A DNA stretch of 9,464 nucleotides from Promethearchaeota archaeon (GCA_004524425.1 SDNN01000105.1:1-9464); one strand, 5' to 3'; positions 1 through 6,480 are shown, counted from the first letter of the stretch. A program made the numbers and translations. Notes: generated from the letters alone by a model not told the origin.

Positions 1-230
1 GGCACTTTTCCATTTCTATAAAGATATGGTAAGGCTCCTGAATGATCAATATGACAATGGGTCAATGCTACAGCTTTGAGATTATCTAAATCGGTTTCGA
101 GTGGGAGCCTTTCTTCTTCTCTAAACCTAACACCATAATCCAATAGACACTTATCCCCGCGTTTAGATTCAACTAAGACAGCTGAACGACCAACTTCTCT
201 ACAGGCGCCAAGGAAGGAAATTCTTACCAT
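1..230 (-). CDS. Beta-CASP metallo-beta-lactamase RNase, CPSF/YSH1-like (5' part only)
   Basis: N-terminal 76 codons of a gene that continues past the left edge. The ATG lies at 228-230 and the frame is open to base 1. The protein opens with MVRISFLGACREVGRSA, followed by LLDYG about 35 residues in and then THCHIDHSGALPYL near residues 59-72. The HxHxDH signature is the zinc-binding motif of metallo-beta-lactamase nucleases. The LGACREVGRS opening resembles archaeal CPSF2-type beta-CASP proteins (COG1236) more than RNase J, which usually opens LGGVGEIG. Known members are RNA endo- or 5'-exonucleases in mRNA processing, with two zinc ions and a later beta-CASP domain; that part is outside the window. 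It lies downstream of apt and mtnP on the same strand, but the 162-bp gap with a T-run and a TATA-like box suggests its own promoter. The MBL fold call is firm; the CPSF2 subtype is less so. Confidence 0.85.
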   Translation of the reverse strand, partial: MVRISFLGACREVGRSAVLVESKRGDKCLLDYGVRFREEERLPLETDLDNLKAVALTHCHIDHSGALPYLYRNGKV

Positions 231-260
231 TATATTTTAAAATCCATGAAAAATAATTCT

Positions 261-270
261 ATTATAAAAT
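261..270 (-). promoter_or_regulatory. Putative TATA box for the beta-CASP RNase gene
   Basis: On the minus strand this reads ATTTTATAAT, centred about 35 bp upstream of the ATG at 230. The usual archaeal spacing of about 26 bp from TATA to start site would place transcription near 239, giving an almost leaderless mRNA. No Shine-Dalgarno sequence precedes the ATG, which fits. The surrounding DNA is AT-rich, so chance occurrence is possible. Confidence 0.35.
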
Positions 271-358
271 CTTAGACATCACAAAAAAGGATGCAAGAGA
301 TTTCAATTTTATCAATTTAAAATTAAAGAATCCAGGGAAATCATTAATTAGCCAGAAC

Positions 359-367
359 AAAAAAAAA
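359..367 (-). terminator. Putative T-run terminator of mtnP
   Basis: Nine consecutive A on the plus strand, hence nine T on the coding strand, about 25 bases after the mtnP stop. Archaeal RNA polymerase stops intrinsically at such T-tracts without needing a hairpin. I see no GC stem next to it. Confidence 0.45.
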
Positions 368-392
368 TGGAAATTAATATTATATTGAATAT

Positions 393-1142
393 TTATTGAA
401 TCTTTTTTATAGCATTAGTTATTAAGGAGATTACATGATTTACGTTTTTATTAAATACTTCTAGGATCTCTTCCCAAGTCACTGGTTTTTCATCAACCTT
501 CCAGCAATCATAATCAGTAGACATCGCAATCGCAGCATAAGGAATTCCCGCTTCATTCGCTAAAATTGTTTCAGGCGCAATGCTCATGTTTATCACATCA
601 GCACCCCATATTCTAAACATCTCTGATTCGGCTCTTGTAGAAAATCTGGGACCTTCAATTGTTACCACTGTTCCAGTCTCATGATGTTTGAGATTCAATT
701 CTTTTGCTGTCTCTATTAAAATAGTTCTTAATTCTTCTGAATAAGGATCTGCCATGGGAGTATGCTTCATATCACCAGGTTCGAATTCTTCAAAAAAGGA
801 TACTTTCCTGAGTCGCGTGAAATCAATGAATTGATCGAGAATCACTAAATGACCTCTATCTATTTTTTCCCTTAGACTTCCACAAGCAGTTGTAGCCAGA
901 ATGTGAGTACATCCTTGATCTTTCAAGGCCTGTATGTTAGCCCTATAATTAACTTGTGTCGGAGGAATGGTGTGTTTTCTTCCATGCCTTGCGATAAGGA
1001 CAACATCTACATCATGGATTTTCCCTAGTTGTAAGGGAGAAGATGGCTTTCCATAGGCAGTATTTACCTCGATATCTTTTGCATCTTTTAAAATTTCCGG
1101 ATCATCTAATCCGGAACCGCCAATTATACCAATTTTGACCAT
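393..1142 (-). CDS. mtnP: S-methyl-5'-thioadenosine phosphorylase (MTAP)
   Basis: 249-residue trimeric-type purine nucleoside phosphorylase. It splits methylthioadenosine, a by-product of polyamine and SAM metabolism, with phosphate into adenine and methylthioribose-1-phosphate in the cytosol. Visible motifs are the N-terminal GIIGGSGLDDPEI (phosphate site around S10), ARHGRKHTIPP at 51-61 with R52-H53, TTACGSLRE at 84-92, TIEGPRFSTRAES at 161-173, VINMS at 183-187, and STDYDCW at 208-214. In characterised MTAPs the two Asp of TDYD (here D210 and D212) bind the adenine ring; guanine/hypoxanthine-type PNPs carry Asn there, so MTA or adenosine is the likely substrate. The long runs resemble human MTAP. 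The ATG at 1142 is preceded by GGTGA five bases upstream, the clearest ribosome binding site in the window. It lies 29 bp behind apt, which recycles its product adenine. Confidence 0.93.
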   Translation of the reverse strand: MVKIGIIGGSGLDDPEILKDAKDIEVNTAYGKPSSPLQLGKIHDVDVVLIARHGRKHTIPPTQVNYRANIQALKDQGCTHILATTACGSLREKIDRGHLVILDQFIDFTRLRKVSFFEEFEPGDMKHTPMADPYSEELRTILIETAKELNLKHHETGTVVTIEGPRFSTRAESEMFRIWGADVINMSIAPETILANEAGIPYAAIAMSTDYDCWKVDEKPVTWEEILEVFNKNVNHVISLITNAIKKIQ

Positions 1143-1146
1143 TTAA

Positions 1147-1151
1147 TTCAC
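1147..1151 (-). promoter_or_regulatory. Shine-Dalgarno site of mtnP
   Basis: Minus-strand GGTGA, complementary to the conserved TCACC near the 16S rRNA 3' end, ends five bases before the ATG at 1142. It supports that start and translation of mtnP as an internal cistron behind apt. Confidence 0.6.
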
Positions 1152-1171
1152 CATTATTATCTTTTGAAAAA

Positions 1172-1699
1172 TTATTCCTCTACGGGAATCTCAATTAAAG
1201 AAAGCAAGTCGTAGCCTTCTAATTTTGACCTTCCATGTAAGCTTCCAGTTAGCTCAATGACAAATGCAACTCCAGCTACTATTCCACCTGCTTTCTCTAT
1301 CAATTTACACGCAGCTAGTGCTGTTCCACCTGTTGCAAGTAAATCATCGAAAATTAATACTTTCTCTCCCTTCTCAATAGCATCAACATGCATTTCAATA
1401 GTGTCCGTTCCATATTCTAACTGATATGTCTCACTATATGTTTTATATGGTAACTTTCCAGGCTTTCGCATTAAAATGAAGCCTGCATTCAATTGATAAG
1501 CTATTACACCCCCCCATACATAGCCTCTTGCCTCAATTGCTGCTACTTTATTAATTCCCTTATCCTTGTAATGATTTATTATTATATCACATGATTCTTT
1601 AAAAGGGCCATGAACTTTACACAAAGTAGTAATATCTTTAAATTGAATTCCTTCCTTAGGCCAATCTGGAACATTTCTTATGTATTTTAATAAATCCAT
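1172..1699 (-). CDS. apt: Adenine phosphoribosyltransferase
   Basis: 175 residues, the normal length for APRT. It joins adenine to PRPP giving AMP and pyrophosphate. Near the start, VPDWPKEGIQFKDITTL (10-26) matches the PxFPxxGIxFxDITPL opening typical of APRT. The enzyme also has IEARGY (55-60), RKPGKLPYKT (78-87) in the flexible hood, and the PRPP-binding loop VLIFDDLLATGGTA (114-127) with the acidic pair D118-D119. The family also contains archaeal hypoxanthine/GMP-type enzymes, but the APRT-like N-terminus and the neighbour mtnP, whose product is adenine, favour adenine. The ATG at 1699 has no clear ribosome binding site. It is the promoter-proximal gene of a probable apt-mtnP operon (29-bp gap). 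Confidence 0.93.
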   Translation of the reverse strand: MDLLKYIRNVPDWPKEGIQFKDITTLCKVHGPFKESCDIIINHYKDKGINKVAAIEARGYVWGGVIAYQLNAGFILMRKPGKLPYKTYSETYQLEYGTDTIEMHVDAIEKGEKVLIFDDLLATGGTALAACKLIEKAGGIVAGVAFVIELTGSLHGRSKLEGYDLLSLIEIPVEE

Positions 1700-1740
1700 T
1701 TTAGTATCAGTATTATTTATAGTTAATTTCGATGTAAGTT

Positions 1741-1750
1741 AATTTAAATT
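1741..1750 (-). promoter_or_regulatory. Putative TATA element for apt-mtnP
   Basis: Minus-strand AATTTAAATT, preceded by an A-rich stretch, lies 42-51 bp upstream of the apt ATG. With the usual archaeal spacing, transcription would begin about 20 bases before the start codon. The whole spacer is AT-rich, so this is only a candidate. Confidence 0.3.
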
Positions 1751-1826
1751 TTATATTCAATCTAAATTAAAGATAACTCATAAGATAGTAATTAATGATA
1801 AAAGACACACTCAAATAATGAAAATT

Positions 1827-1850
1827 TTGATTAATCCTGCATTTAATCAA
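1827..1850 (-). terminator. Hairpin plus T-run after the sulfatase gene
   Basis: Perfect 8-bp inverted repeat TTGATTAA / TTAATCAA separated by 8 bases. It begins 16 bases past the sulfatase stop and, on the coding strand, is followed by AAAATTTTC. The shape resembles an intrinsic terminator, though the stem has only one GC pair per arm and would be weak. It also lies upstream of apt and could instead be a protein-binding palindrome. Confidence 0.4.
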
Positions 1851-1866
1851 GAGGTTAACTAAATAG

Positions 1867-3192
1867 CTAATTTTTATAGTTATATGTCGCAGTAGATGGA
1901 GGTTCTATTTTTCCCTTTAAGATTGGATCATTTGTATTTTTCAACCAAGAATTAAGTTCTTTTCTTAATTCTTGTAAAATTTTTTTATAGCTCGAATCCT
2001 TAATTAAATTAATTTGTTCATTTGGATCCTTCCTTAAATCATATAATTCCTCATCAGGCCTCGGTTTATTATATTTATCTTTAATGAATTTACCCGAAGG
2101 AGCCATAAGCGTGGGTTCTGGTATTTGATATAAAGTATCTAATTTTTCGAAATTCCTAATGTATTTATATTCTCTAGTTCTTATTCCACGAATAGGGTCA
2201 TAGAGCTCATGAAAAGATTTTTCAGCAAAGATTCTCTCATTAATTTCCTTTTTCTCTCCTTTTAATATAGGCATAAAACTTTTACCTTCAATATCATTGG
2301 GGATTTTTGCTCCCACATGATCGAGTAAGGTCGGAAGATAATCAATATTACTGAGCAAACTTTCGATCCTTTTATTTCCACTAAAAATCTCTGAATTAGG
2401 TTGATGCATTAGAAGAATAGTTTTTAATCCTGGATCATATAACGTGCATTTTGCTCTTGGGAAAGCACTTCCATGATCGGTCGTATAGATAAACAGTGTA
2501 TTTTCTCTTAATCCGGTTTTTTGCAACATTTCCATGATTCTTCCAATGGTGACGTCGACTCTGTTTATTGCTCCATAAAAGTTTGCCAGTTCTTGTCTTA
2601 TAACCTCACTATCAGGAAGAAATGGAGGTACTTTAACGGATTCAGGATCTACGGGAGACCCCCAAATTTTAAATGGTCGATGTACTTCTTCGGTTCCAAT
2701 ATTCAAATAAAAAGGTTCATCATCATTCTCATGCATATCAAAAAACTTCGCACTTTCCTCTTCTGCTTCTTTACAATTATATAAAAAGGAAATATCGACG
2801 CCTCTTTTACTTAAAAACCGCTTTGTTATTGTATCATAACCTAAACTTTTAGGATCTCTCGCTTCATGCTGAAATCCAATTAAATGGGTGGTGTATCCGT
2901 TTTCTTTTAAATACATGGGCAATGTTTTATTATGTTCTGGTAAACTCCATCCCCTATTAACTAACCCCATGAGTCCATTTTGATGAGGATGTTTAGAAGT
3001 CATGATGCTTCCCCGGCTCGGAGAGCATTGAGGTGCAGTGCAAAAATAATTAGTAAATATTACTCCACTTTTGGCGATCCCATCGAGATTTGGAGTGTGA
3101 AGTGAATTGGGTGTTTGTAGTGAATCATAACATCCCAAAAATTGACCTTGATCATGGGTTATAAAAGAAACGATATTTGGTTTTTCTGGCAT
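1867..3192 (-). CDS. Cysteine-type sulfatase, arylsulfatase A / sulfamidase-like, cytosolic
   Basis: 441-residue member of the alkaline-phosphatase-fold sulfatase family (COG3119), which hydrolyses sulfate esters or N-sulfate groups on sugars and related molecules. The signature CSPSRGSIMTS (56-66) contains the C-x-P-x-R core whose Cys56 must be oxidised to formylglycine for activity. Other family features are NIVSFITHDQG at 6-16 (metal-binding D14; His replaces the first Asp of the common DD pair), EEVHRPF around H171, TTDHG with D239-H240, K248, and the C-terminal ELYDLRKDPNEQINL (382-396). The N-terminus leads directly into the first core strand with no signal peptide, so it should stay in the cytoplasm, unlike most carbohydrate sulfatases. 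No formylglycine-generating enzyme or anSME is in the window. The natural substrate cannot be told from sequence. It is divergent from the GTPase gene. Confidence 0.9.
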   Translation of the reverse strand: MPEKPNIVSFITHDQGQFLGCYDSLQTPNSLHTPNLDGIAKSGVIFTNYFCTAPQCSPSRGSIMTSKHPHQNGLMGLVNRGWSLPEHNKTLPMYLKENGYTTHLIGFQHEARDPKSLGYDTITKRFLSKRGVDISFLYNCKEAEEESAKFFDMHENDDEPFYLNIGTEEVHRPFKIWGSPVDPESVKVPPFLPDSEVIRQELANFYGAINRVDVTIGRIMEMLQKTGLRENTLFIYTTDHGSAFPRAKCTLYDPGLKTILLMHQPNSEIFSGNKRIESLLSNIDYLPTLLDHVGAKIPNDIEGKSFMPILKGEKKEINERIFAEKSFHELYDPIRGIRTREYKYIRNFEKLDTLYQIPEPTLMAPSGKFIKDKYNKPRPDEELYDLRKDPNEQINLIKDSSYKKILQELRKELNSWLKNTNDPILKGKIEPPSTATYNYKN

Positions 3193-3442
3193 CTTTATCC
3201 ATAAATCCTAATAAAATTAATGGTCTTATGTGTAATTATAAAAATAGAAGGTTTTTTAATTATTTCATTAATAAAAATGAATTTAATAAATCAAAATCAA
3301 CGAAAGAGACCTATATTATAATATTTAGTGCAGAAAAAAATAGATTAATCTTAAATAATAACAAAAAATTAAATAAAAAATATGGTATAACAATAATATC
3401 AATATTATATTATAAAATAAATAATAAATTAGGTTAGCTTTA
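3193..3442. other. Divergent AT-rich promoter region between sulfatase and GTPase genes
   Basis: 250 bp almost entirely of A and T, carrying the start regions of both flanking genes. Toward the GTPase, TATATTATAAAAT lies at about 3405-3417, roughly 30 bp before its ATG; toward the sulfatase, a minus-strand TTTTTATAATT lies near 3236-3246. A 7-bp palindrome (ATAATAT, two bases, ATATTAT) at 3393-3408 adjoins the GTPase TATA candidate and could be an operator or just AT-richness. The open plus-strand frame through here encodes mostly Asn, Lys and Ile and looks spurious. Confidence 0.4.
3405..3417 (+). promoter_or_regulatory. Putative TATA box of the Rag-like GTPase gene
   Basis: TATATTATAAAAT about 26-38 bp upstream of the ATG at 3443. 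Normal archaeal spacing would put the transcript start only a few bases before the ATG. An AGGT at 3431-3434 nine bases before the ATG could act as a weak ribosome binding site if the leader is longer. Confidence 0.35.
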
Positions 3443-4399
3443 ATGAAAATTTTGCTATTTGGTCCAGCGGGCGCTGGTAAGACGAGTTTGATGAGGACTA
3501 CTTGCTTAGGCTACAATTTTATGAAAGTGGCAAATTTAAAACCAACAAAAGGCATTTCAAGAGAGAACTTCATCTTCCGAGGGATCATGGAATTAAATGT
3601 GTGGGATGCTGGTGGTCAAGAAAGATATTTAGAAAGGTATTTTTCAGAATCCCAACGGGAGCTCATATTTTCAGAGGTAACTACTGCGATTTTCATGGTT
3701 GATTCTGCAGTAGCAGATTCGAGAGCAAAAGAAGTATTTGACAAGTTTCTTGATTATCTTTTTCAGTTCAGCCCACACATCAACAAGGTATATGTTCTAC
3801 TAAATAAGATTGATCTTCCAGAATCAAAAGAAGATAACGTCTTTAAATCATTATCAAGTAATCTGGAAGACGAATTAAGATATAAAATAGCATTTACACC
3901 AGTTTCCGTGAAAGAGGGAAGTGCACAACATAGGTTGATTGAAATTTTAGATTTTGAGATTCAAAAATCAACACTTTCCATGCAAAGGTTAGGTAAGATT
4001 AGATACTTACTGGATCAGCTAAAAATGAACACACTTTCTGAATACATTCTATTTAATCAGCCCGATGGTTTATTAATTGCATCCACGTTTGGAAAATTTG
4101 AAAGCAAACCTTTAGAATTCATGAAATTTGAGATGGGAACTTTAGACTCTAATCTATATATTATTTATGAAAATATAATGGAAATTCTGAACGTGCCCGA
4201 TGTGACCCCTTTAGCATTATCAACAATCATATATGAATCCTCAAATTCTTATGTCCTCGTTAAGGAGGTAAGCGAAACAGCAGTATTGATGGCAATTACT
4301 AAGAACAAACAAATGAATGCCTTTACTGGTGTGATGACTGCTTTGACTGGAGAAGATTTTAATAATCTTAAAAAATATGTAACGTCTTCTGAGTTCTAG
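3443..4399 (+). CDS. Rag/Gtr-type small GTPase with C-terminal roadblock-like domain
   Basis: 318 residues. The G domain occupies about 1-175: P-loop GPAGAGKTS (7-15), switch-I Thr in KPTKG (T35), G3 WDAGGQE (54-60), G4 NKID (121-124), and a G5-like TPVSVKEG (152-159). After G3, RYFSESQRELIFSEVTTAIFMVDS matches the place and pattern of the Rag/Gtr hallmark (YFTSQRDxIF...). Residues about 185-315 form an alpha/beta domain with roadblock/LC7-like signatures: ILFNQPDGLLIAS (202-214) and YVLVKEVSETAVLMAI (270-285). Rag GTPases have this same architecture: a G domain followed by a roadblock that dimerises. In eukaryotes they recruit TORC1 to the lysosome; in Asgard archaea such proteins are known only from sequence and their role is open. 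All nucleotide-binding motifs look intact. There is no lipidation motif or membrane segment. It stands alone between divergent and convergent genes. Confidence 0.88.
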   Translation: MKILLFGPAGAGKTSLMRTTCLGYNFMKVANLKPTKGISRENFIFRGIMELNVWDAGGQERYLERYFSESQRELIFSEVTTAIFMVDSAVADSRAKEVFDKFLDYLFQFSPHINKVYVLLNKIDLPESKEDNVFKSLSSNLEDELRYKIAFTPVSVKEGSAQHRLIEILDFEIQKSTLSMQRLGKIRYLLDQLKMNTLSEYILFNQPDGLLIASTFGKFESKPLEFMKFEMGTLDSNLYIIYENIMEILNVPDVTPLALSTIIYESSNSYVLVKEVSETAVLMAITKNKQMNAFTGVMTALTGEDFNNLKKYVTSSEF

Positions 4400-4431
4400 T
4401 TCTCCTATAATTTCGTTTTCAAAAATGATTT

Positions 4432-4459
4432 AAAAAAAAGCGAGAATGAAAATAAAAAA
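4432..4459 (-). terminator. Putative T-rich terminator of mtd
   Basis: On the minus strand this stretch reads as T-runs, including eight T at 4432-4439 and CTTATTTTTTATTTTC just upstream, within 70 bp after the mtd stop. This is the usual form of an archaeal intrinsic terminator. The convergent GTPase gene has only a weak TTTCGTTTTC at 4411-4420 on its own strand. Confidence 0.4.
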
Positions 4460-4498
4460 TAAGATTTTAAAAATAATTATTCTAAATAAAAAGGAATT

Positions 4499-5344
4499 TT
4501 ATTTCTCTTTTTCCATTAGAGCAATTTTTGTGAGCATATGTTGTTTCGCGTGATGAGGTCTTCTAATCACTGTATCATTCGATTTTTCTATTTCTCTTGC
4601 TTTATCACACATCAACGCAGCTGTTCTCATCATCTCATGAGCTGCCGCTAAGAATGGCATGTACTCTTCCCTTTCCTTCATTACAAAACATGCTCGTGCA
4701 GTTATTGCAGAAACTGAGGCTGCTAATTCAAAGGCTGCTATTGCTTTAGCTTCAGCATAAGGATTAGAAAACCTTGCCGCTTTCACTGCTGTAGATGCAT
4801 CAACGATAATCTGAGGTAAAGTAGGTGTTCTTCCATCTAACATATCCATGATAACTTTATTTAATTCCTGAGCGATGACTTGTAATGCTCCCGTGATGGC
4901 AAGAACTTTGAGCAAATCAGAATTGAAAATACTCATTTCGATGGGGTCTAAGAATGGTCTTCGGGCTCCTATCATGCTGTCACAATTTACTAAAATATAA
5001 CCCATGCCTTTTTCTTTTATCTCTTCGACAGCCTTTTTAGCTGGAGCATCAGATATTACTATTGATGGGATTCCTGCTTGCTTAGCCATTTCTCTAGCCG
5101 CTACTGGGCCCTTTAAGGCAGCATTTGGACTGGACATTATTATAAGTTCTGGCTTCCATTTCAACAAATCTTCCATGGTTTCAGTACACATATTAGGTGG
5201 ATGCATTTTTGCCCCAGAAGTAACTTCATAAACGTTAATTCTGGTGGATTCTGCTCTCTCATCGATGAGGAAAGCAAGCAATAAAGATGAGCCAATAGTT
5301 CCATTCTTTAATATACCAATTTTTAATATTTTTTCTTCAGCCAT
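4499..5344 (-). CDS. mtd: F420-dependent methylene-tetrahydromethanopterin dehydrogenase
   Basis: 281 residues from the ATG at 5344, matching the family's usual length of about 275-285. It catalyses reversible oxidation of methylene-H4MPT to methenyl-H4MPT with coenzyme F420. Family stretches are visible along the whole length: KNGTIGSSLLLAFLIDERA near the N-terminus, ISDAPAKK, MGYILVNCDSMIGARRPFLD (about 114-133, like GYILVKPDAMLGARREFLDP of Methanopyrus Mtd), AAHEMMRTAA and EIEKSNDTVIRRPH near the C-terminus. The frame can be extended three codons upstream to a TTG at 5353, but the ATG is preferred because it gives the normal N-terminus. There is no strong ribosome binding site. It is divergent from ftr of the same pathway. 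In non-methanogens such as Asgard archaea the enzyme serves the archaeal Wood-Ljungdahl branch or C1 interconversion. Confidence 0.93.
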   Translation of the reverse strand: MAEEKILKIGILKNGTIGSSLLLAFLIDERAESTRINVYEVTSGAKMHPPNMCTETMEDLLKWKPELIIMSSPNAALKGPVAAREMAKQAGIPSIVISDAPAKKAVEEIKEKGMGYILVNCDSMIGARRPFLDPIEMSIFNSDLLKVLAITGALQVIAQELNKVIMDMLDGRTPTLPQIIVDASTAVKAARFSNPYAEAKAIAAFELAASVSAITARACFVMKEREEYMPFLAAAHEMMRTAALMCDKAREIEKSNDTVIRRPHHAKQHMLTKIALMEKEK

Positions 5345-5514
5345 TTTATCCAACTTTATTTATAAATATTTTATTAGAATTTGAGTGTTATTTAATTGTT
5401 TATTTTTTATTTTTTTAAAATTTTTTTTAAAATTTTATATAAAATCGACATCTTAATTATTATTAATAAATAATTGAGTTTAAAAAAAAACAATAAAAGT
5501 GGGTAAAATACAAC
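5345..5514. promoter_or_regulatory. Shared divergent promoter region of mtd and ftr
   Basis: 170 bp of exceptionally A/T-rich sequence with alternating A- and T-tracts at 5401-5445, ending in the perfect 14-bp palindrome ATTTTATATAAAAT (5432-5445). That palindrome contains TTTATATAAA, a good archaeal TATA box for ftr with transcription starting near 5466-5470. Being symmetric it could also bind TBP in the other direction for mtd, though the distance to mtd (about 90 bp) is long. Another TATA-like element, TTTATAAATA at 5356-5365, is too close to the mtd ATG to serve it well. Confidence 0.4.
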
Positions 5515-6414
5515 ATGGAATTAAATGGAGTAGTAATAGAAGATACCTTTTGTGAGGCGTTTGGAGGCTTTTTTGCGCGTGTATTGGTGACTGCCATTAA
5601 CGAGAGATGGGTTAAAATTGCTGGACAGATCGCAACTGGATATGCCACTTCGACCATTCATTGTGATGCTGAAGCTGCTATAGATGTAATGATATCGTCT
5701 GAGCAAACTCCAGATAAAAGACCTGGAGTAGCTCTCATGTTCTTTATTTCAGATAAGAAAAAAGCTGGAAGTGTGGTGATGAATCGTTTAGGTCAATGTG
5801 TTTTGACGTGTCCCACAACTGCGTGTTTTGATGCCATGAAGGATTCTCTTGACCCAGAAAAAGTTTTTGAAGTAAAAATTGGCGAAAATTTGAGGTATTT
5901 CGGAGATGGATTCGAAGAGAAAGAAGGAAATATGTGGAACATCCCTGTCATGGATGGTGTTTTCAAATGTCAAGATATGATGAAGGTGGGAAAGGGAATT
6001 GCTGGTGGGAATTTTCTAATCATCGGAAACGATCAGCAGTCCACTTTAAAAGCTGCTGAGGCATCAATAGTGGCCATGGAAAATCTTGAAAATGTAATTG
6101 CAGCATTTCCCGGAGGTATTGCTAGATCAGGCTCGAAAGTAGGGTCTAAATATAGTTTTCTTGGAGCATCTACCAATGATGCTTATTGTCCTACTTTGAA
6201 AGATAAGTCTGGAAACTCAGCTCTTAAAGAAGGGGAGAATTGCGTCTATGAAATAATATTAGATGGTGCTACAGAAGAGGCAATTAAGACAGCAATGAAG
6301 TTAGGTATTGATGCCGCAACTAAGGTGGATGGTGTAAAGAGGATTTCGGCGGGCAATTATGGTGGAAAATTAGGAAAGTTCCAATATCATCTAAAGGACG
6401 TCTTAGGATTATAA
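5515..6414 (+). CDS. ftr: Formylmethanofuran:tetrahydromethanopterin formyltransferase
   Basis: 299 residues, the usual Ftr length of about 297. It moves the formyl group between formylmethanofuran and N5 of tetrahydromethanopterin. Recognised by collinear resemblance to Methanopyrus Ftr: MELNGVVIEDTFCEAF at the start (MEINGVEIEDTFAEAF there), RPGVALM (69-75), RLGQCVLT (91-98), YFGDGFEE (128-135), AGGNFLI (163-169), FPGGIARSGSKVGSKY (198-213), STNDAYCPT (219-227) and ISAGNYGGKLG (277-287). It consists of two similar alpha/beta lobes and acts in the cytosol, in many species as a homotetramer. The start at 5515 aligns exactly with the family N-terminus; GTGGGT about 10 bases upstream is a weak ribosome binding site. 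Together with the divergent mtd it indicates a working H4MPT C1 branch. No Mcr gene is seen, so methanogenesis is not implied. Confidence 0.95.
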   Translation: MELNGVVIEDTFCEAFGGFFARVLVTAINERWVKIAGQIATGYATSTIHCDAEAAIDVMISSEQTPDKRPGVALMFFISDKKKAGSVVMNRLGQCVLTCPTTACFDAMKDSLDPEKVFEVKIGENLRYFGDGFEEKEGNMWNIPVMDGVFKCQDMMKVGKGIAGGNFLIIGNDQQSTLKAAEASIVAMENLENVIAAFPGGIARSGSKVGSKYSFLGASTNDAYCPTLKDKSGNSALKEGENCVYEIILDGATEEAIKTAMKLGIDAATKVDGVKRISAGNYGGKLGKFQYHLKDVLGL

Positions 6415-6455
6415 TGGAGCTATAATTTTAAAATTAGATAAATATTAAATAATAA

Positions 6456-6480
6456 TTTTTTTCTTTATTTTTTCTTATTT
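6456..6480 (+). terminator. T-rich terminator of ftr
   Basis: A 25-base stretch of T broken only by single C and A bases, 42 bases past the ftr stop, typical of archaeal termination. Its last seven bases (CTTATTT) are the left copy of the target duplication of the adjacent insertion sequence, so the element inserted at the far edge of this terminator. Confidence 0.55.
6474..6480. repeat. Target site duplication, left copy (CTTATTT)
   Basis: CTTATTT directly abuts the TGT end of the element at 6481, and the identical 7 bases follow its ACA end at 8268-8274. The length fits IS481-like elements, whose duplications vary in size. An exact 7-bp match at both TGT/ACA boundaries is strong support, tempered by low sequence complexity. 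Confidence 0.75.

Noticed and set aside
2521..2784. Plus-strand open frame inside the sulfatase gene
   Set aside because: Antisense shadow of a well-supported gene; no recognisable protein features.
3177..3437. Plus-strand 86-codon open frame in the sulfatase-GTPase spacer
   Set aside because: Its composition is nearly all Asn, Lys, Ile and Tyr as expected from random AT-rich DNA, it overlaps the sulfatase start and the promoter of the GTPase, and no motif or ribosome binding site is visible.
3502..3702. Second plus-strand frame inside the GTPase gene
   Set aside because: Out-of-frame shadow of the G domain, whose own frame carries all nucleotide-binding motifs.
5004..5231. Plus-strand frame opposite mtd
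   Set aside because: Antisense shadow of mtd.
5463..5973. Minus-strand frames opposite ftr
   Set aside because: Three short antisense shadows of ftr with no family features.
5515..6414. First considered as methenyl-H4MPT cyclohydrolase (Mch)
   Set aside because: The N-terminus, STNDAYCPT and AGNYGGKLG motifs match Ftr instead, and the length equals Ftr; Mch motifs are absent.
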